Assembly (NCBI GenBank): GCA_018894105.1
Contig: CM032118.1
Coordinates: 33,646,690-33,710,689 of the forward strand
DNA length: 64,000 bases
Origin: Jacaranda mimosifolia
Taxonomy: Eukaryota; Streptophyta; Magnoliopsida; Lamiales; Bignoniaceae
Direction: 5' to 3'
In this document: positions 24,455 through 36,855 of the stretch, piece after piece
Layout of the letters: every line of letters starts with the position of its first letter
How positions within the stretch are numbered: the stretch's first letter is position 1
The notes under the pieces: generated by a model
The model's database searches: none
Told to the model about the DNA's origin: nothing
The model's input: the letters and a program-made list of their open reading frames with translations, nothing else
Position numbers and translations under genes: made by a program

Positions 24455-24462
24455 ACACGTGT
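24455..24462. promoter_or_regulatory. G-box / ABRE (ACACGTGT) upstream of the oleosin gene
   Basis: The palindromic ACACGTGT lies about 120 bp before the oleosin start codon. G-box/ABRE elements bind bZIP factors and commonly drive abscisic-acid and seed-stage expression, which suits an oleosin. The function at this site is inferred. Confidence 0.6.
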
Positions 24463-24580
24463 TCCCTCCTTGTTCTTTCCTCAGGGTTATGAAGGCGCCA
24501 AGCCATGTCACTTTCCATTCCCAGGAGGCAATACTGCTTTTCTGATACTCTACTTCATTGTGTAAGATTTTTCCATAAGC

Positions 24581-24985
24581 ATGCCGGAAAAACAGCAGAT
24601 CATGGGGCAGTGGAACTTCCAAGTCTCGGGAAAGACGGCGCTTCTAGCATCCATCGCCGGAGTGATCATCGGCGGTCCACTGCTCGGCTTGATGGGGATC
24701 AGCTTCCTGACTACTATGACTCTGCTCCTCGTGACCTCGCCGTTTTTCATAATATTCAGCCCCGTTCTGCTTGGTGCAGTGTGCATCTTCGCTTTGGCGA
24801 TGCTCGGATTTGCCGTGGCTGGTGCCATGGCGGTGGCTGGGGTGTCCGCGGTGGCCTGGGTTTTGCGGTCGTTTTCGAGCAGAAGAGGCAGGCAGGTCTA
24901 CACCGGCGGCAGCGTCTCCGGTAGGTTGATCGAGATCGAGTCTGGCGATGCGGAGGAGGAGCCGGGGAACGATCGGGCAGGGTGA
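24581..24985 (+). CDS. Oleosin family protein, intronless
   Basis: A 134-residue protein in one exon. A short polar N-terminus (1-17) is followed by a long uncharged hydrophobic stretch (about 18-94) and a basic then acidic tail, the layout of oleosins that coat oil bodies and insert a hairpin into the triacylglycerol core. The hairpin turn reads SPFFIIFSPVLLGA: the first two prolines of the PX5SPX3P proline knot are present (Pro54, Ser60-Pro61), but the third is Gly65. The strong frame bias and length support the ATG at 24581; an upstream ATG (24505) opens a different frame without this protein. Identification as an oleosin is firm, the subgroup is not. The nearest upstream neighbour is a transposon, so the proximal promoter is short. 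Confidence 0.88.
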   Translation: MPEKQQIMGQWNFQVSGKTALLASIAGVIIGGPLLGLMGISFLTTMTLLLVTSPFFIIFSPVLLGAVCIFALAMLGFAVAGAMAVAGVSAVAWVLRSFSSRRGRQVYTGGSVSGRLIEIESGDAEEEPGNDRAG

Positions 24986-25390
24986 ATTCAGCAGAAACCG
25001 TATCATATGGCCGGCCCAGAGAACACACTGATCAACAGAGTCTAAAAATTTTGTGTTACTGATTTCATTAATTATATATATATATATATATATATCCATA
25101 GAGGAAATAATGAGATATATTGTAATGATGGTTTTGGTTGGTTTTCTGCGTGTGATTTCTAGTTTTTCTTCCTATTGTTTCTGGCATCCTCGTTTTCTTT
25201 TTGATAATTTGTAATATTATGATGATCTGGATTCTGGTGTAAGAAAAGTTAATCTAATCCATATAACGTTACCAATATTTGTAGATAACTATGATGATCT
25301 GATGCCATTTTATATTTCCAAATGTAGGAAGAGATTTTCAATATTTTCAATCCAAATTAACTACCAAATCTCTTACTTACGTCTAATTAA
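24986..25390. other. 3' flank of the oleosin gene
   Basis: An AT-rich flank with a (TA)n run at about 25070-25096. No further feature is supportable. Confidence 0.6.
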
Positions 25391-25398
25391 GTTGCAAC

Positions 25399-26096
25399 CA
25401 ATGTTTTTAAAATCAGACCCAATAAAGAATTACCGATTATTGGTTCAAAATCACCCGGTACGATGTTAATAATTATATTTAATTTTATAAATATATATAA
25501 TATTTTAATATTAACAAAAAATAAAACTTTCAATAATATAGAAAGAATATTATTTGAAAAAATTTCAACTTACTTATTTTTAAGTACATATTTTTAAAAA
25601 AATATTATTTTGCAATTAGTCAACTATAAATAAATAAAAAATAATATTTCATATTAATTTAAGTAATAATTCATTTCATCCTTCAACTCCAAATAGAAAT
25701 GAATTATTCTACGCTAAATATTCAATATAATCTAAGAGAGATTAAACAAAATAAAATAAAAAATTAAACATAAGCAGTCACATATAACAACCATTTCATT
25801 AAATTTTAAGAAAATAAATTCATGTTTCAAAAAAATACATGTCCAAAATTTTTAATCATCATATTTCAATTCATAATTTCTCTTTTCTTTTTTATTTTTT
25901 TTAAATTAATTTTTAAATTTTCAAAAAGAAAAAAATAATATGTGAACTGGTCAAAAACCGAACCGGCACCGATTTAATCAGTTTTTGACCTGTTCAAAAG
26001 GTTATTGATTTTTATATTTGAATCGGACCGAATTAGCCTCCGATCATCGATCTGATCGGTCGGACCAGCTAACCCAATCCAATTTTCAAAACATTG
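25399..26096. mobile_element. hAT-type MITE (CAATGTTTT ends)
   Basis: The ends CAATGTTTTTAAAATCAGAC and, on the other strand, CAATGTTTTGAAAATTGGAT are inverted repeats. Flanking 8-mers GTTGCAAC (25391-25398) and GTTGCACC (26097-26104) match at 7 of 8 positions. Subterminal words such as AACCGAACCGGCACCG resemble those of 13751-14322. Confidence 0.85.
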
Positions 26097-26352
26097 GTTG
26101 CACCTAGATTAAGGGGTACTCATGTTCATGGACTATAAGTTCCAACTTCCAAGCAATTGGATGTGCTTTTTTGGTTTTTTCAAGTGTTACATAAGCTTAA
26201 TATATTTATCTCCTGTGTTTGTCGAATGGTCTAATCATATTCATATCAATTAATTTTGTGCGGAGTGAATTAATAGAAAGAGTTGGATTTGACCAAACTT
26301 GATTAGATCAATGATTTTCTAGACATATGCATAAATGTGTATATTATATATA

Positions 26353-26644
26353 GGGTTAATTGCACATTGCCCCCTAATCGTTGTCGATGTGTAATTTTAC
26401 CACCTTAACTATTAAAATGTTCGTCAATACCACCTTTGCCCATTTCCGGTGGAATCCAACCAATCAGCATTGGACACATGGACTGAAGACACCAGAATAT
26501 TCTTGTTAGATTCCACCAAAAATGGGCAAAGGTGGTGTTGGCGAACATTTTAATTAGTTCAAGAGGTGAAATTGCACATCGACAGTAATTGAGGAGTAAT
26601 GTGCAAAGAATGCCATAGGATGAGGGGTTAACTGCAATTATCCC
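26353..26644. mobile_element. Mutator-like MITE (GGGTTAATTGCA ends)
   Basis: A 292-bp element almost palindromic over its whole length: left GGGTTAATTGCACATTGCC, right (other strand) GGGATAATTGCAGTTAACC, with paired inner blocks (AAAATGTTCG, CCACCTTTGCCCATTT). Flanking 9-mers TTATATATA (26344-26352) and TTGTATATA (26645-26653) match at 8 of 9. Confidence 0.82.
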
Positions 26645-26778
26645 TTGTATATACGTGTTACTTGCTCGGGGGTATGCCCTGTTGTGTCCGCCTATGAAAT
26701 GGATATGTGTTCCTGAGGATTCCAACCCTTTTTGTCCAAACAAAAGTTTACAAAGAGCAAACTGCCAATCATTATGTT

Positions 26779-27586
26779 TAAGGGTGTAAATGAATATTAA
26801 ATAGATTGGATACATTATTTTTATATTCGTATTCATTTAAGTTTTTGAATATTCGGATATGGATACGGATGTGATGGATATTTAAAAATAATATCCAAAT
26901 TTATATCCGTCGGATTTGGATATATCCATATTCGATTATAATTATTCAAGTGCATTCATATTTTATTAAACTTATCCGTGTTCGAATTATTATTTTATAT
27001 TCATATTCGATGACAATTATTTGGATATTCATTTATGAATATCCATGTACGTGATCTATGAACCTATAATAAATACATATTTTAATTAATAGAAGGAAAT
27101 ATATAATTTCACTAAAACGAAAGTAATCAAACAAAAAGCATAATTTTTAATTAATAATTGACTTTATAATTTATTATTTGTACTTATTAATAATAATAAT
27201 GACATTTAAGTATACTAATTATGAAGTCAATCAATAATAATTATGTGATTAACTTTATTCTTCAATTTTTTCTCTATATTACAATACTTTTTTAAATTTA
27301 TTCTTTTTTTTCCCAATTCTTCAATTATAATTTATATATATATATATATATGGATTATTAGATTTTTATTGAAAAATATAAATAATATATTATTTAATAA
27401 TTATATATTTGAATCGGATATTAAATGGATCAGATATGCATTTACCATATCCATATTCATTTATAATTGGATATTTACTAATCGAATACGGATAATATCC
27501 GCTTGAAATGGATGCAGATAAATATTGTATAAACAGATACGAATGCGAATAATAAACAAATTTTCAAATATCCATTTACAACACTA
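26779..27586. mobile_element. hAT-type MITE (GTGTAAATG ends)
   Basis: The ends TAAGGGTGTAAATGAATATT and, on the other strand, TAGTGTTGTAAATGGATATT are inverted repeats. Subterminal GGATATGGATACGGAT words occur in both orientations. Flanking 8-mers ATTATGTT (26771-26778) and ATCATATT (27587-27594) match at 6 of 8, so the superfamily is moderately supported. Confidence 0.65.
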
Positions 27587-27748
27587 ATCATATTTATATC
27601 ATTAGATGTTAACAAGAAAAACAACTATAAGAAGGCCAAGAAGTAGCAGCTGAACACAAGTCCACAAAGAAAACTTAAAAAAAAAAAAAAAAAAAAATAA
27701 TAATAATAATAATAATAAAATAGTAAGTGAAACTTACCATATATCTTA

Positions 27749-28119
27749 AGTGATAAAAAATTTTATTTTGTCATTTTAATAATTTTTAAAAATTAAATAA
27801 TAAAAAATAATGTGCAAGTTATCACTATTAACAATTAATGGTATGTCTTTAGCGGCAATTTAGTGATAACAAAAAATTTAGCACAAATTATAGTGACAAT
27901 TTTTACTATCATTAGATTATCACTATAGGTGTATTATTAGTTGCTAATAGTGAAAATTTAAAGCATTAATTCATATTCCTCTTAAATTATATTGTAACAA
28001 GATAAAAATTATTATCACTTAAAAATATTATTAGTGACAAAATAAAAATTTTATTACTTAATGTATATTATTTATGATAATTTCTATGTTGTCACTAATA
28101 ATACATTTTTTTTTTAGTG
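27749..28119. mobile_element. CACTA-like fragment with subterminal repeats
   Basis: On the minus strand the right end starts CACTAAAAAAAAAATG at 28119, followed by repeated TTATTAGTGACAA words. A GTGACAAAATAAAAATTTTA block at about 28033-28060 has an inverted partner at 27749-27775. The left terminus was not found; poly-A and (AAT)n sequence at 27670-27718 precedes it. Confidence 0.5.
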
Positions 28120-28602
28120 AAATGAGATGTTTCTGTCGCTGGCTGCTAGCATAGCAAATGCTCATTGTTGTAACCTGGCAATACTCATTTGCGTCGAGTG
28201 TCTCCTTAGAATAATCCAATTACAATAAAATGGTTTTGGTCGCCTGACCGGTGACCTGAATGGCTGAATGTAATCGGCAATCGGCAATCGGTAATCGGCA
28301 AGGAAAGAAAAAAACTGTCTTCTTGTTGATATGAGAATCTTTGGAAAATGGTGAGAAAGCAAAAAGATTTGGCGAACCGGCGAAGTCTTTTAGGTATACA
28401 TTAATATTGTTGAGATCTGTCAAGAAAAATATTTAAAAGCAATCTGGTCGCTGCACGATGAAATTAATAAGCTACCCAACCAAATGTAGAGTCATATGAC
28501 TTTTCTTACCATCATATTTCAGTTCACAATTCACATATGCAACAATTCAGTAACAAATTGCAAGCATATCATATGTATCTAACCGAACTGCTTTAGAACA
28601 TC

Positions 28603-31569
28603 ATGGGAGTAACAGATACCAATGAGCCCATCCCTTTATTGCAACTCGGCGTTCCGTCGCCGCCTGCCGATGATGATTTAATCGACCCCCCTGATGAGTT
28701 GGTCAACTCCCACCCTAAGAGAACTGGTTTTGTGATCTCTTCTTCATGACGCTCTTTCATTGATTTTATCCCTCTTAGATTTGTGCACATATATTCCCCT
28801 CTAGTTGTTTTCATTCCTGGAAAAATTGCATTTTGAAGGGACAACATGGACGGCGGTGGCTCATATCATAACAGGAGTGATAGGGTCTGGGGTGCTGTCT
28901 CTGGCATGGAGCATGGCTCAGCTGGGCTGGATTTTTGGTCCTATTTTGATGCTATTTTTCGCTGCTGTGACATTACTATCTACTTTTCTTCTCTGCAATT
29001 GCTACAGATCTCCTGATCCTGAGTATGGTCCTATCAGGAATAGATCCTATATTGCAGCTGTTAAACAGAATTTAGGTATGGTATAATGTAAATATATGTT
29101 TTTCCATAGATGGCTGCTCCTAATCTTGACCACTTCCTGCCATAAGAAACTTTCAAGAATGAAAAGTATTAATTTGCTAGAAAAAAGATGGAGATTGTAA
29201 GAATCTAACTATTTAAGAAGTAAAGAAATAGATTGGCTAAATCACAGTGCAGAAACTGAGGGGATGAACACGTAATTTGGAAATCTGGAGGTGGTGCATT
29301 TTCAACAGACATGCCTAGGAACTTACAGAATTAGTTCTAATTTGTTCTTAGCCTAGTGGGAAGAAACATTGGAAAATGAGATAGAAAAAAAGAATTTTAT
29401 TATATGGCAATGCATAAGCAATGCACAAGTGTTTGGTTCTGAAATCAAGAATCATGTATATTGGTTACTAGTAAGGTGAACGGATAAGGGATAGAGACGG
29501 AACGGCAAAGAATACAACTGCAAGATGTTTACTCCAGAGGGTCTATTAGGAGTGTTGGCCTAAAACTGCTCTGACTACAAATTATATTGGCTGCCTCATT
29601 CCATTGTCAGTGATCATTTTTCTGGCAGAAGTTTTGCCTGCATTTTTCTACTTACTGTTTCATCTGTTTGAGGTCAAAATTGTTTTGTGTTTCCTAGTGA
29701 GTATATGAGATATGACAAATTCTGAATTACAGGAAAGAAGAGTGCTTGGATATGTGGACTGCTTATACAGATCAATCTCTATGGGACAGGAATTGCATAT
29801 ACTATTACTACTGCTATCTGCATGAGGTGCCGTTTCTACCATTACCACATCAATTGCTTTTGCTCAGTTAGTGAATGAATGAATTCTATTTCTTGATTAT
29901 GATGTTGAGGCCTTAAACAGTATGTTGGGTGTAGGTGTTTTGAGGAGATTTTCTTTTCTTGATTAATGAGCAAAATTGCTACATGATTTCTGTTCATTTC
30001 CCCCATTGGAGTATTTTGAATGCTATTGAGTATCTTGAAATGTTTTGACAAATTAAGGTATAGATACAGATATATGTTAAAGTCATGCTGATATATGTTT
30101 ATTTGCAGTTCCACTGGAAACTTAACGCCAGAAAGGCTTTTTAAACTAAATCCTGAACCATCCGTTTTACGATATACAGAGCAATACAGAGATCAAACTG
30201 TTATCACAAGCATGAAGATGATGCTCCTTGTGAATCTGGAAATACAATGTACATGCTGTTATTTGGAGTAGTTCAAATATTCATGTCTCAGATACCTGAT
30301 TTCCATAGTATGGAGTGGCTTTCTGTGGTTGCTGCAATCATGTCGTTTGCCTATTCTTCAATCGGTTTGGGGCTAGGAGCTGCAAAAGTCATTGGTACTT
30401 TGGTTTCTACCAGCAATCACGAAATTCTGATTAAAAACAGACAAAAAAAAAAAAAAAAAAAAAAGGCAATCTAAGCAAGCAAATATTGGAAGTCCCTATT
30501 GGACATCCTGCTTCATATTTTTTTCTAAATGTATTTCAGGAAATAAAGTAATTGAGGGTAGCATAGATGGTGTTGCAGCTTCCACTGCAATCAAGAAAGT
30601 GTGGCGAATTTCTCAAGCAGTTGGTGATATTGCTTTTGCCTATCCATACTCCATGATTGTCCTTGAAATACAGGTAAAGAGACCATTGCGTATCACTCAG
30701 CACACCTGTGGACCAGTTCAAGAAACAAAGACTAACTTAAATGTTTTTGACTGAAAAATCTGAAGGACACTTTGAGATCACCTCCATCAGAGACTCAGAC
30801 CATGAAGAAGGCTTCTGTAATTTCAATCTGCATCACCACATTCTTTTATCTCAGCTGTGGAGGCTTTGGATATGCAGCCTTTGGAGATCAAACACCAGGA
30901 GATCTCTTGACTGGATTCGGGACATACGGGCCCCACTGGCTAATCAACTTTGCTAATGCCTGCGTTGTTCTACACTTAATTGGGGGGTATCAGGTAAATG
31001 ATACAGTGAATTAGCTAGCCTAATTTGTGTTTACTACTATCAACTCTATCAACTCATAAACCAGCATTAGCTGGTTGTATAATTCTGCTTCCTTTTCTTC
31101 TAGTTAAGTAAGTTATTCACAATGAATGACGAAACTTAGAAAATATCCTTGTACTTCCAATTTTCAGGTCTATTCACAACCACTGTTTGCACTGGTGGAT
31201 AAATGGCTGGCTGATCAGTTTCCCCGGAGCTCATTTGTCCACAGAAACTATACTCTGAAACTTCCCTTATTGCCAGCTTTGAGTTTAAATCTTGAGAGGC
31301 TGTGCTTCCGGACAGCATATGTTGCATCAACAACAGCAGTTGCAATGATTTTCCCTTATTTCAACCAGGTTCTGGGAGTGCTGGGAACAATCAACTTTTG
31401 GCCATTGTCTATATATTTTCCAGTGGAAATATGCTTGAGGCAGAACAGCATAAGACCCTGGACAACCAAGTGGATTTTTTTCAGGAGTTTTAGCATTGTT
31501 TGCTTTTTACTAAATATGTATATTTTCGCTGGATCCCTTGAAGGAATCTTGGCTGCTAGGTTCAGCTAG
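28603..31569 (+). CDS. AAP7: Amino acid permease, AAP7-like (first tandem copy)
   Basis: Seven exons: 28603-28726, 28839-29075, 29733-29826, 30180-30394, 30540-30673, 30766-30993 and 31168-31569, all GT-AG, giving 477 residues, the normal length of plant AAPs (AAAP/ATF family). These are plasma-membrane proton-coupled importers of neutral and acidic amino acids with about 11 membrane segments. Diagnostic words seen are VAHIITGVIGSGVLSLAW (first membrane segment, after a polar N-terminus of about 45 residues), AIQRSNCYHK, MSQIPDFHSMEWLS, IGLGLGAAKVIG, CGGFGYAAFGDQTPG and FPYFNQVLGVLG. The start MGVTDTNEPIPLLQ and the polar leader resemble AAP7-type proteins; the subgroup is from memory of the family, not a search. 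It is followed in the same direction by a second copy 1057 bp away. The start codon is the first ATG in frame with the conserved exon 2. Confidence 0.92.
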
Positions 31570-32626
31570 ATACTGTTCAATGAAATAGGATTAGATGGCC
31601 AAAAGAACGATTTATACTGAAAGGGGGGGGGGGGGGGGGGGGTGGGAGAAAAGGAAAATCGTGGTTATTACATTGATGAAAGTGAAACACGGCATCAGTA
31701 ATTAGCATTTGGATTGTTATGAAGATAACACTCACTGAAGAGTAACTCACGAATTTTACAATGAAATTTTAGATGTTAAAAAAGATCAAAAATGATTTAG
31801 GACCTCAACGTGGATTAGGAGTGTCACTTTTGAATTCAATGTCGAAATGATCCTTTAAAAATTAAGATGATTATATATTTTTATCTTATTCTTAAAATCA
31901 CAAATTTAGTTGGAAGTATTAAAATCGCGTCAACAAAAAAAATCTAATTGAGATAAAAAAAAAAGTATAATTAGGTAAAAAGGCCATTAACCAACTATTT
32001 ATAGTAAATAACTATGTGCGAATTGATTACAAATGATGTATTGTATTGGGTGGATGAGATTCATCCGTTGTGATAAAATGCAATCGTATCCAACTATTTA
32101 AACATTGGAGGCAAATTGTGTACGCAATCAGATCTGTTGAGTAAGGTCTCAGCTGAGTAAGGTGTAAGCTTCGTCCGAATTAGAATGAAGAAATTTGACA
32201 AGGGGCAAATGTATATTCTAGAGCTTTGGAGTGGGACTGAAGCAACGCGCGATTGGTCCAACGATGGCGGATGAATAATCAATTAGCATTCAGCAGTATT
32301 AATTCCACAACTATTGTCTATTAGAGCACTTTTGTCAAAAATGCCAACTCATTCTCTAATTAATCCAAAATCTGAACTGTAATCACTTGCGTTCCGTGCA
32401 CCTCATTTCATTGTTGTACTTGTGGTGTGGTCCCTCTGGCGTGGGAATTTTTCATGAATATAGAGACATCACCCAAACCAAAGCTTATATTGCAGAATCT
32501 ACGACTACGTGTAGCCTTCCCAATCCCGGAAGTGTTCAACTATGCATCTTTAATTTATTTAACTATTATATGTGGGAAATTGACCAAATTCACAAGTCTC
32601 TCTTCTGTCTGTTCTGTGCTGCGGAC
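31570..32626. other. Spacer between the permease genes, with a 21-bp G run
   Basis: It holds the 3' flank of the first permease, with a run of 21 G at 31623-31643, and the promoter region of the second. No gene, tRNA or transposon end is supportable. Confidence 0.6.
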
Positions 32627-35600
32627 ATGGAAATAAGTGGAGATGATGGTCACCACACATCATTATTGTTATTGCAAGCCACTTTTCCTTCTTCTTCTTT
32701 ATCATCATCTGATCAAATTATGAAGCCTGCCCATAAGAGAGGTCACCTCCGTTTTCCTTTTCCTTTTCCTTTTCCATTTCCATTTCCATCTCTTTTCTTT
32801 TATTGGAAAAGCAATGTGGCGATTGATTTTAATTCTCATTGCTCATATTCTTATTGATAATACTGCAATCATGGGTTCCAGTTTCTGGTTCTTGTTAAAT
32901 TCAGGAGAAGGTTGAATAGCAGGTAAGGAAAAGAAATGAAAAGATGCCGCAAAAACTCTTTTATCAGTCTTGGCTGAGTTTTTCTGTTTTATTTTTGTTT
33001 TTCTATTGTCTTTTCATCTTTTAAGGGTTGGTCCGTAACTATATATTTGAAAGTTCTGCCACTAATATTCAGTTCTTTACAATCCCACTGTTGCTTAGAA
33101 TTTCTTAAAGCAATATCCCACGTTTTAATCTTGAAAAGAACAACTTTGAACAGAAGGAGAAACGGTCCAAACTTTTGGCTAAAATCTAATCTAATCAGAA
33201 ACCAGATAAACCAACGTTCGTTCACCGAAAATATGATTATCACTAGTGTAGGCCTACCGCCTTTTTTGTTGCAATATGATTATCACTAGTGAAGGCCTAC
33301 CGCCTTTACTGCCGCAACAAAATTCGTCCTTTTCTCAGCTTGTAATTATGTTTATAGAAGATAAAAAGGGGAACCTTAGAAAGCAAGCCTGACACTCAAA
33401 TCTTTCTGATGTTACAAACTGAACCAACTTGACATTTCTCAAACTACAGATGAAGTAGTGTTGATTTCCATATTTTGTTAGAATGATTAAAAGTTAGTTG
33501 ATACTATGTGTGTTCCTCCAAACAAGGGATCAGGGACTATATGGACTGCTTTAGCACATATAATAACAGCAGTAATCGGTTCTGGGGTACTATCACTAGC
33601 ATGGTGCATTTCGCAGCTGGGATGGATTGCAGGTCCTTTGACCATGTTGGCATTTGCATCAGTTACCCTTACTTCTGCACTTCTTCTTTGCAATTGCTAC
33701 AAATATCCTGATCCCAATGATGACATGCACAAAAATGGCTCATATTTGGATGCTGTTCGGACCATTCTTGGTAAGAATTCGGATTATATTTAGTCAACCT
33801 GGAAAAATTGTGGAACCTGGTTGCAGTTTTGTCCATGTTTCTTCTTTTTTATTTATTTATTTTTTTGTTCAATTTGTGAAAGTGTAGAAGTAAAAAGATA
33901 CTGTAGTTTTGTAAAGGTCTTACTTCCCGAGTTATATCCGCAAAAAGAAACTACTGCATAAAATGAATTGGAACAGAGAACTTGTGTCTTCAAAACAATT
34001 TTTTCTGTTCTACTTTTTCTTTTTCGCTGAATATTTTTTCTGTTCTACTTGTCCCAATTTTTTTCTTCTTTTTTGCAGTCCACTAATATTCTAGTGCAGC
34101 AATGTAGAACTAGTGGCTTAAGATTGTGAAATATGCTATGAATGCCCACCACCAATTGTTTATTTTTGTGTTTGCCTATGTAAAATTTTGGTTGGGCAGG
34201 TTTTTTCCTCGTTTGTCAATCTGTGCTACAAAAGTCCAAGACATGTGTTGTTGAAAGTAGATCTGAAATTACAAGAGGGAGAGATTAAATGGACTTTCAA
34301 AATATTCTTATATTCTTATATATATGCAATTTTTCTTTAGTCTTCTTCAATCCCAAATTTTATGGTAATTAAATTGAAAGATAGCATCAGACCTTATGTT
34401 GGCAGAACTTTCTACCCTCCAGAGGTTTAGTTCAATATTTCCAGCATCTCAGTTCCAATTTTCCTGTTAATTGTATGTATATTTCTATAACTTCAAAAAG
34501 GAGCTCTAACTATTCATGATGGAATTCAAGCACCAAGATTTTCTTTCTTCAGATAGCCTGTTAGCAGATAAAAATTCAAGTGCTTGTGAATTGTAAATAT
34601 TGCACTACTTTTTTTGGGGGAAAATATTGCACTATATTAATGAAGTGAAGTGCTGAGTCTGGGATCAACACTTCGTTATCTTGGAGGTACTTTATCTCTT
34701 CAAAATCCGAGCCTGGTACTAAAACATAGTGCAGTCAAATGTCATCAAAAAATTCTTATATTTAAGCAAAGATGTTTAGTATATTGATTTGCTTATTCAA
34801 AAATAGAATAGCTAACTCTTTCTTCGGAACAAATTTAGAGAGTAGATATTAAAATACATTCTGAACTTGGTATATCAGGAACGAAGAATGCCTGGGTTTG
34901 TGGCATTATTGTTCGAATTAATTTCATCAAGCTAGGCATTGTCTACACAATTACATCCTCGATCAGCATGAGGTATGTTGATGAGCTTTTTCCATGTTCC
35001 CGCCCCCCCAAACCAACAAAAACAATGGAAACTCCACAAACTTTTAATGCCATTCAATTTGGTTCAGGTTCTATTTATTTGCATTTACTATTTCAGTATA
35101 CTACTATATTTTATTGAGTGCATGTCAAACAGCCAAGTTATGGCCATTGGATTATTTAGCAGACTGAGTTGACTCTAGTACTTTTGGCTGTAGATTGTTA
35201 TGTTGTTGTGTTCCTGAGACGCCCTATAATCATCTAATTAGTGAGAAGAATCTCTATAAACAGAAATATTTTCACAATTGATGCAAAAAAGCAAATGATC
35301 AAGCTATCTAGTGACGTATGCCTTCTGCCTCCAGTCTGATGTCTTTAGCTAGGCAAAATGAGTTGAAGATTCGGTTTTCAGGAGTGAGATTCTCTAATCA
35401 ACATCACTACCAATTAGGTAGTTAAAATTCATCTGCTGCTATAATAAACTCTTATATGCAAATGAAAACCTATTTTAAACACTTCCTGTTCAGTGTTGTC
35501 TGTAAAACTAGTGCAATAACATATGTTACTCTTTTCTTTTAAGTTGTTACACTTTTAGTCATCAAGCCTCTCAAATGGTGCAGAGCTATTCAAAGGTCCA

Positions 35601-36855
35601 ATTGTTACCATAGTGAGGGGCATACAGCTGCTTGTAAATATGGAAACACTTATTACATGCTTATATTTGGAATTATTCAAGTAATGGTTTCTCAAATTCC
35701 TGATTTTCGGAATACTGAGTGGCTCTCTGTCATTGCGGCAATCATGTCCTTCACGTATTCTATCATTGGATCAGCACTTGGCTTGGCCCAAGTTATAGGT
35801 ATGCAAATTTGAAAAGTAACTGTAACAAGGATAACTACAAATGGATAAAATTTGCCACATTCCATTTGCTCTAATATTCTAACCTCTTCACCTAAATTTG
35901 CAGAAAATGGAGAAATAAAAGGTAGCATTGGAGGAGTTCCAACTAATTCTGTTGCTAAAAAAGTATGGTCAATTTCTCAAGCGCTTGGGGACATTGCCTT
36001 TGCTTTCCCTTTTTCTGTTATTTTTCTGGAGATAATGGTGAGAAAAGTTAAACTTTTGTGCAATGAAAATTTATAATTCTTTATCACAACCAAGCAATGT
36101 TGAATAGCCAGTAGACTAAAGGTTGAACTTCATACTGTGAAGGACACTCTGAAGTCAAATCCACCAGAAAAAGTCACCATGAAGAAGGCATCCGTAATGG
36201 CCGTCTGCATCACAACTTTCTTCTACTTATGCTGTGGAGGATTCGGCTATGCAGCTTTTGGGAATTTGACTCCTGGAAACCTCTTGACTGGATTTGGTTT
36301 TTATGAGCCATACTGGCTCATAGATTTTGCTAATGCATGTGTTGTTCTTCATCTTGTTGGAGGATATCAGGTATACATCTCAGATGGTTTCTACCTCCTT
36401 TTTCTGAGTCTGCTTTTCTGATAATATATTTTTTTTCTTGGTTTCTCTTGTATATGTGTAATCAGGTTTTCAGTCAGCCCCTGTATGCGAGTATTGAGCA
36501 ATGGTTTGCAAAGAAGTTCCCGAATAATAGATTTGTGCACAGTGACCTAAAACAAATACCAGCTTTGAGATTGAATCTTCTGAGATTGTGCCTCAGAACT
36601 GCTTATGTTGGATTCACCACAGGATTTGCAATGCTTTTTCCATATTTCAACCAAGTTGTGGGGGTGGCTGGAGCAATTAACTTTTGGCCTGTGGTGGTGT
36701 ATTTCCCTGTAGAGATGTACTTGGTGCAGAAAAATATTGGGACTTGGACAAGAAAGTCGATTATTCTGAGGACATATTGCTTCATTACCTTGGTTGTGAT
36801 CCTGTTTGCCCTTGTTGGCTCAGTCAAAAGTCTGATAACAGCAAAGTTCAGCTAA
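32627..36855 (+). CDS. AAP7: Amino acid permease, AAP7-like (second tandem copy)
   Basis: Seven exons: 32627-32741, 33534-33770, 34879-34972, 35584-35798, 35904-36037, 36143-36370 and 36466-36855, all GT-AG, giving 470 residues. Exons 2-6 have exactly the same lengths as in the upstream copy (237, 94, 215, 134 and 228 bp) with the same phases, so the two arose by tandem duplication. Family words: LAHIITAVIGSGVLSLAW, AIQRSNCYHSEGH, VSQIPDFRNTEWLS, CGGFGYAAFGNLTPGN, FPYFNQVVGVAG. The N-terminus (MEISGDDGHH..., Ser/Leu-rich) and the C-terminal exon differ most, consistent with divergence of regulation or substrate preference. Exon 5 ends LEIM where the neighbour has LEIQ. An ATG at 33506 just before exon 2 lies in the intron; the 32627 start gives a proper first exon and splice junction. 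Confidence 0.9.
33231..33316. repeat. 43-bp tandem duplication in intron 1 of the second permease gene
   Basis: Two adjacent copies of a 43-bp unit (ATATGATTATCACTAGTG... then GGCCTACCGCCTTT), starting at 33231 and 33274, differ at only a few positions. Confidence 0.9.

Noticed and set aside
24505..24924. A longer 139-residue frame overlapping the oleosin gene
   Set aside because: It is Arg/His-rich with no domain and runs in a different frame from the clear oleosin sequence.
33506..33533. ATG at 33506 as the start of the second permease
   Set aside because: It would add MCVPPNKGS from intron sequence; an exon at 32627-32741 with the correct phase joins exon 2 at the same position as in the first copy.
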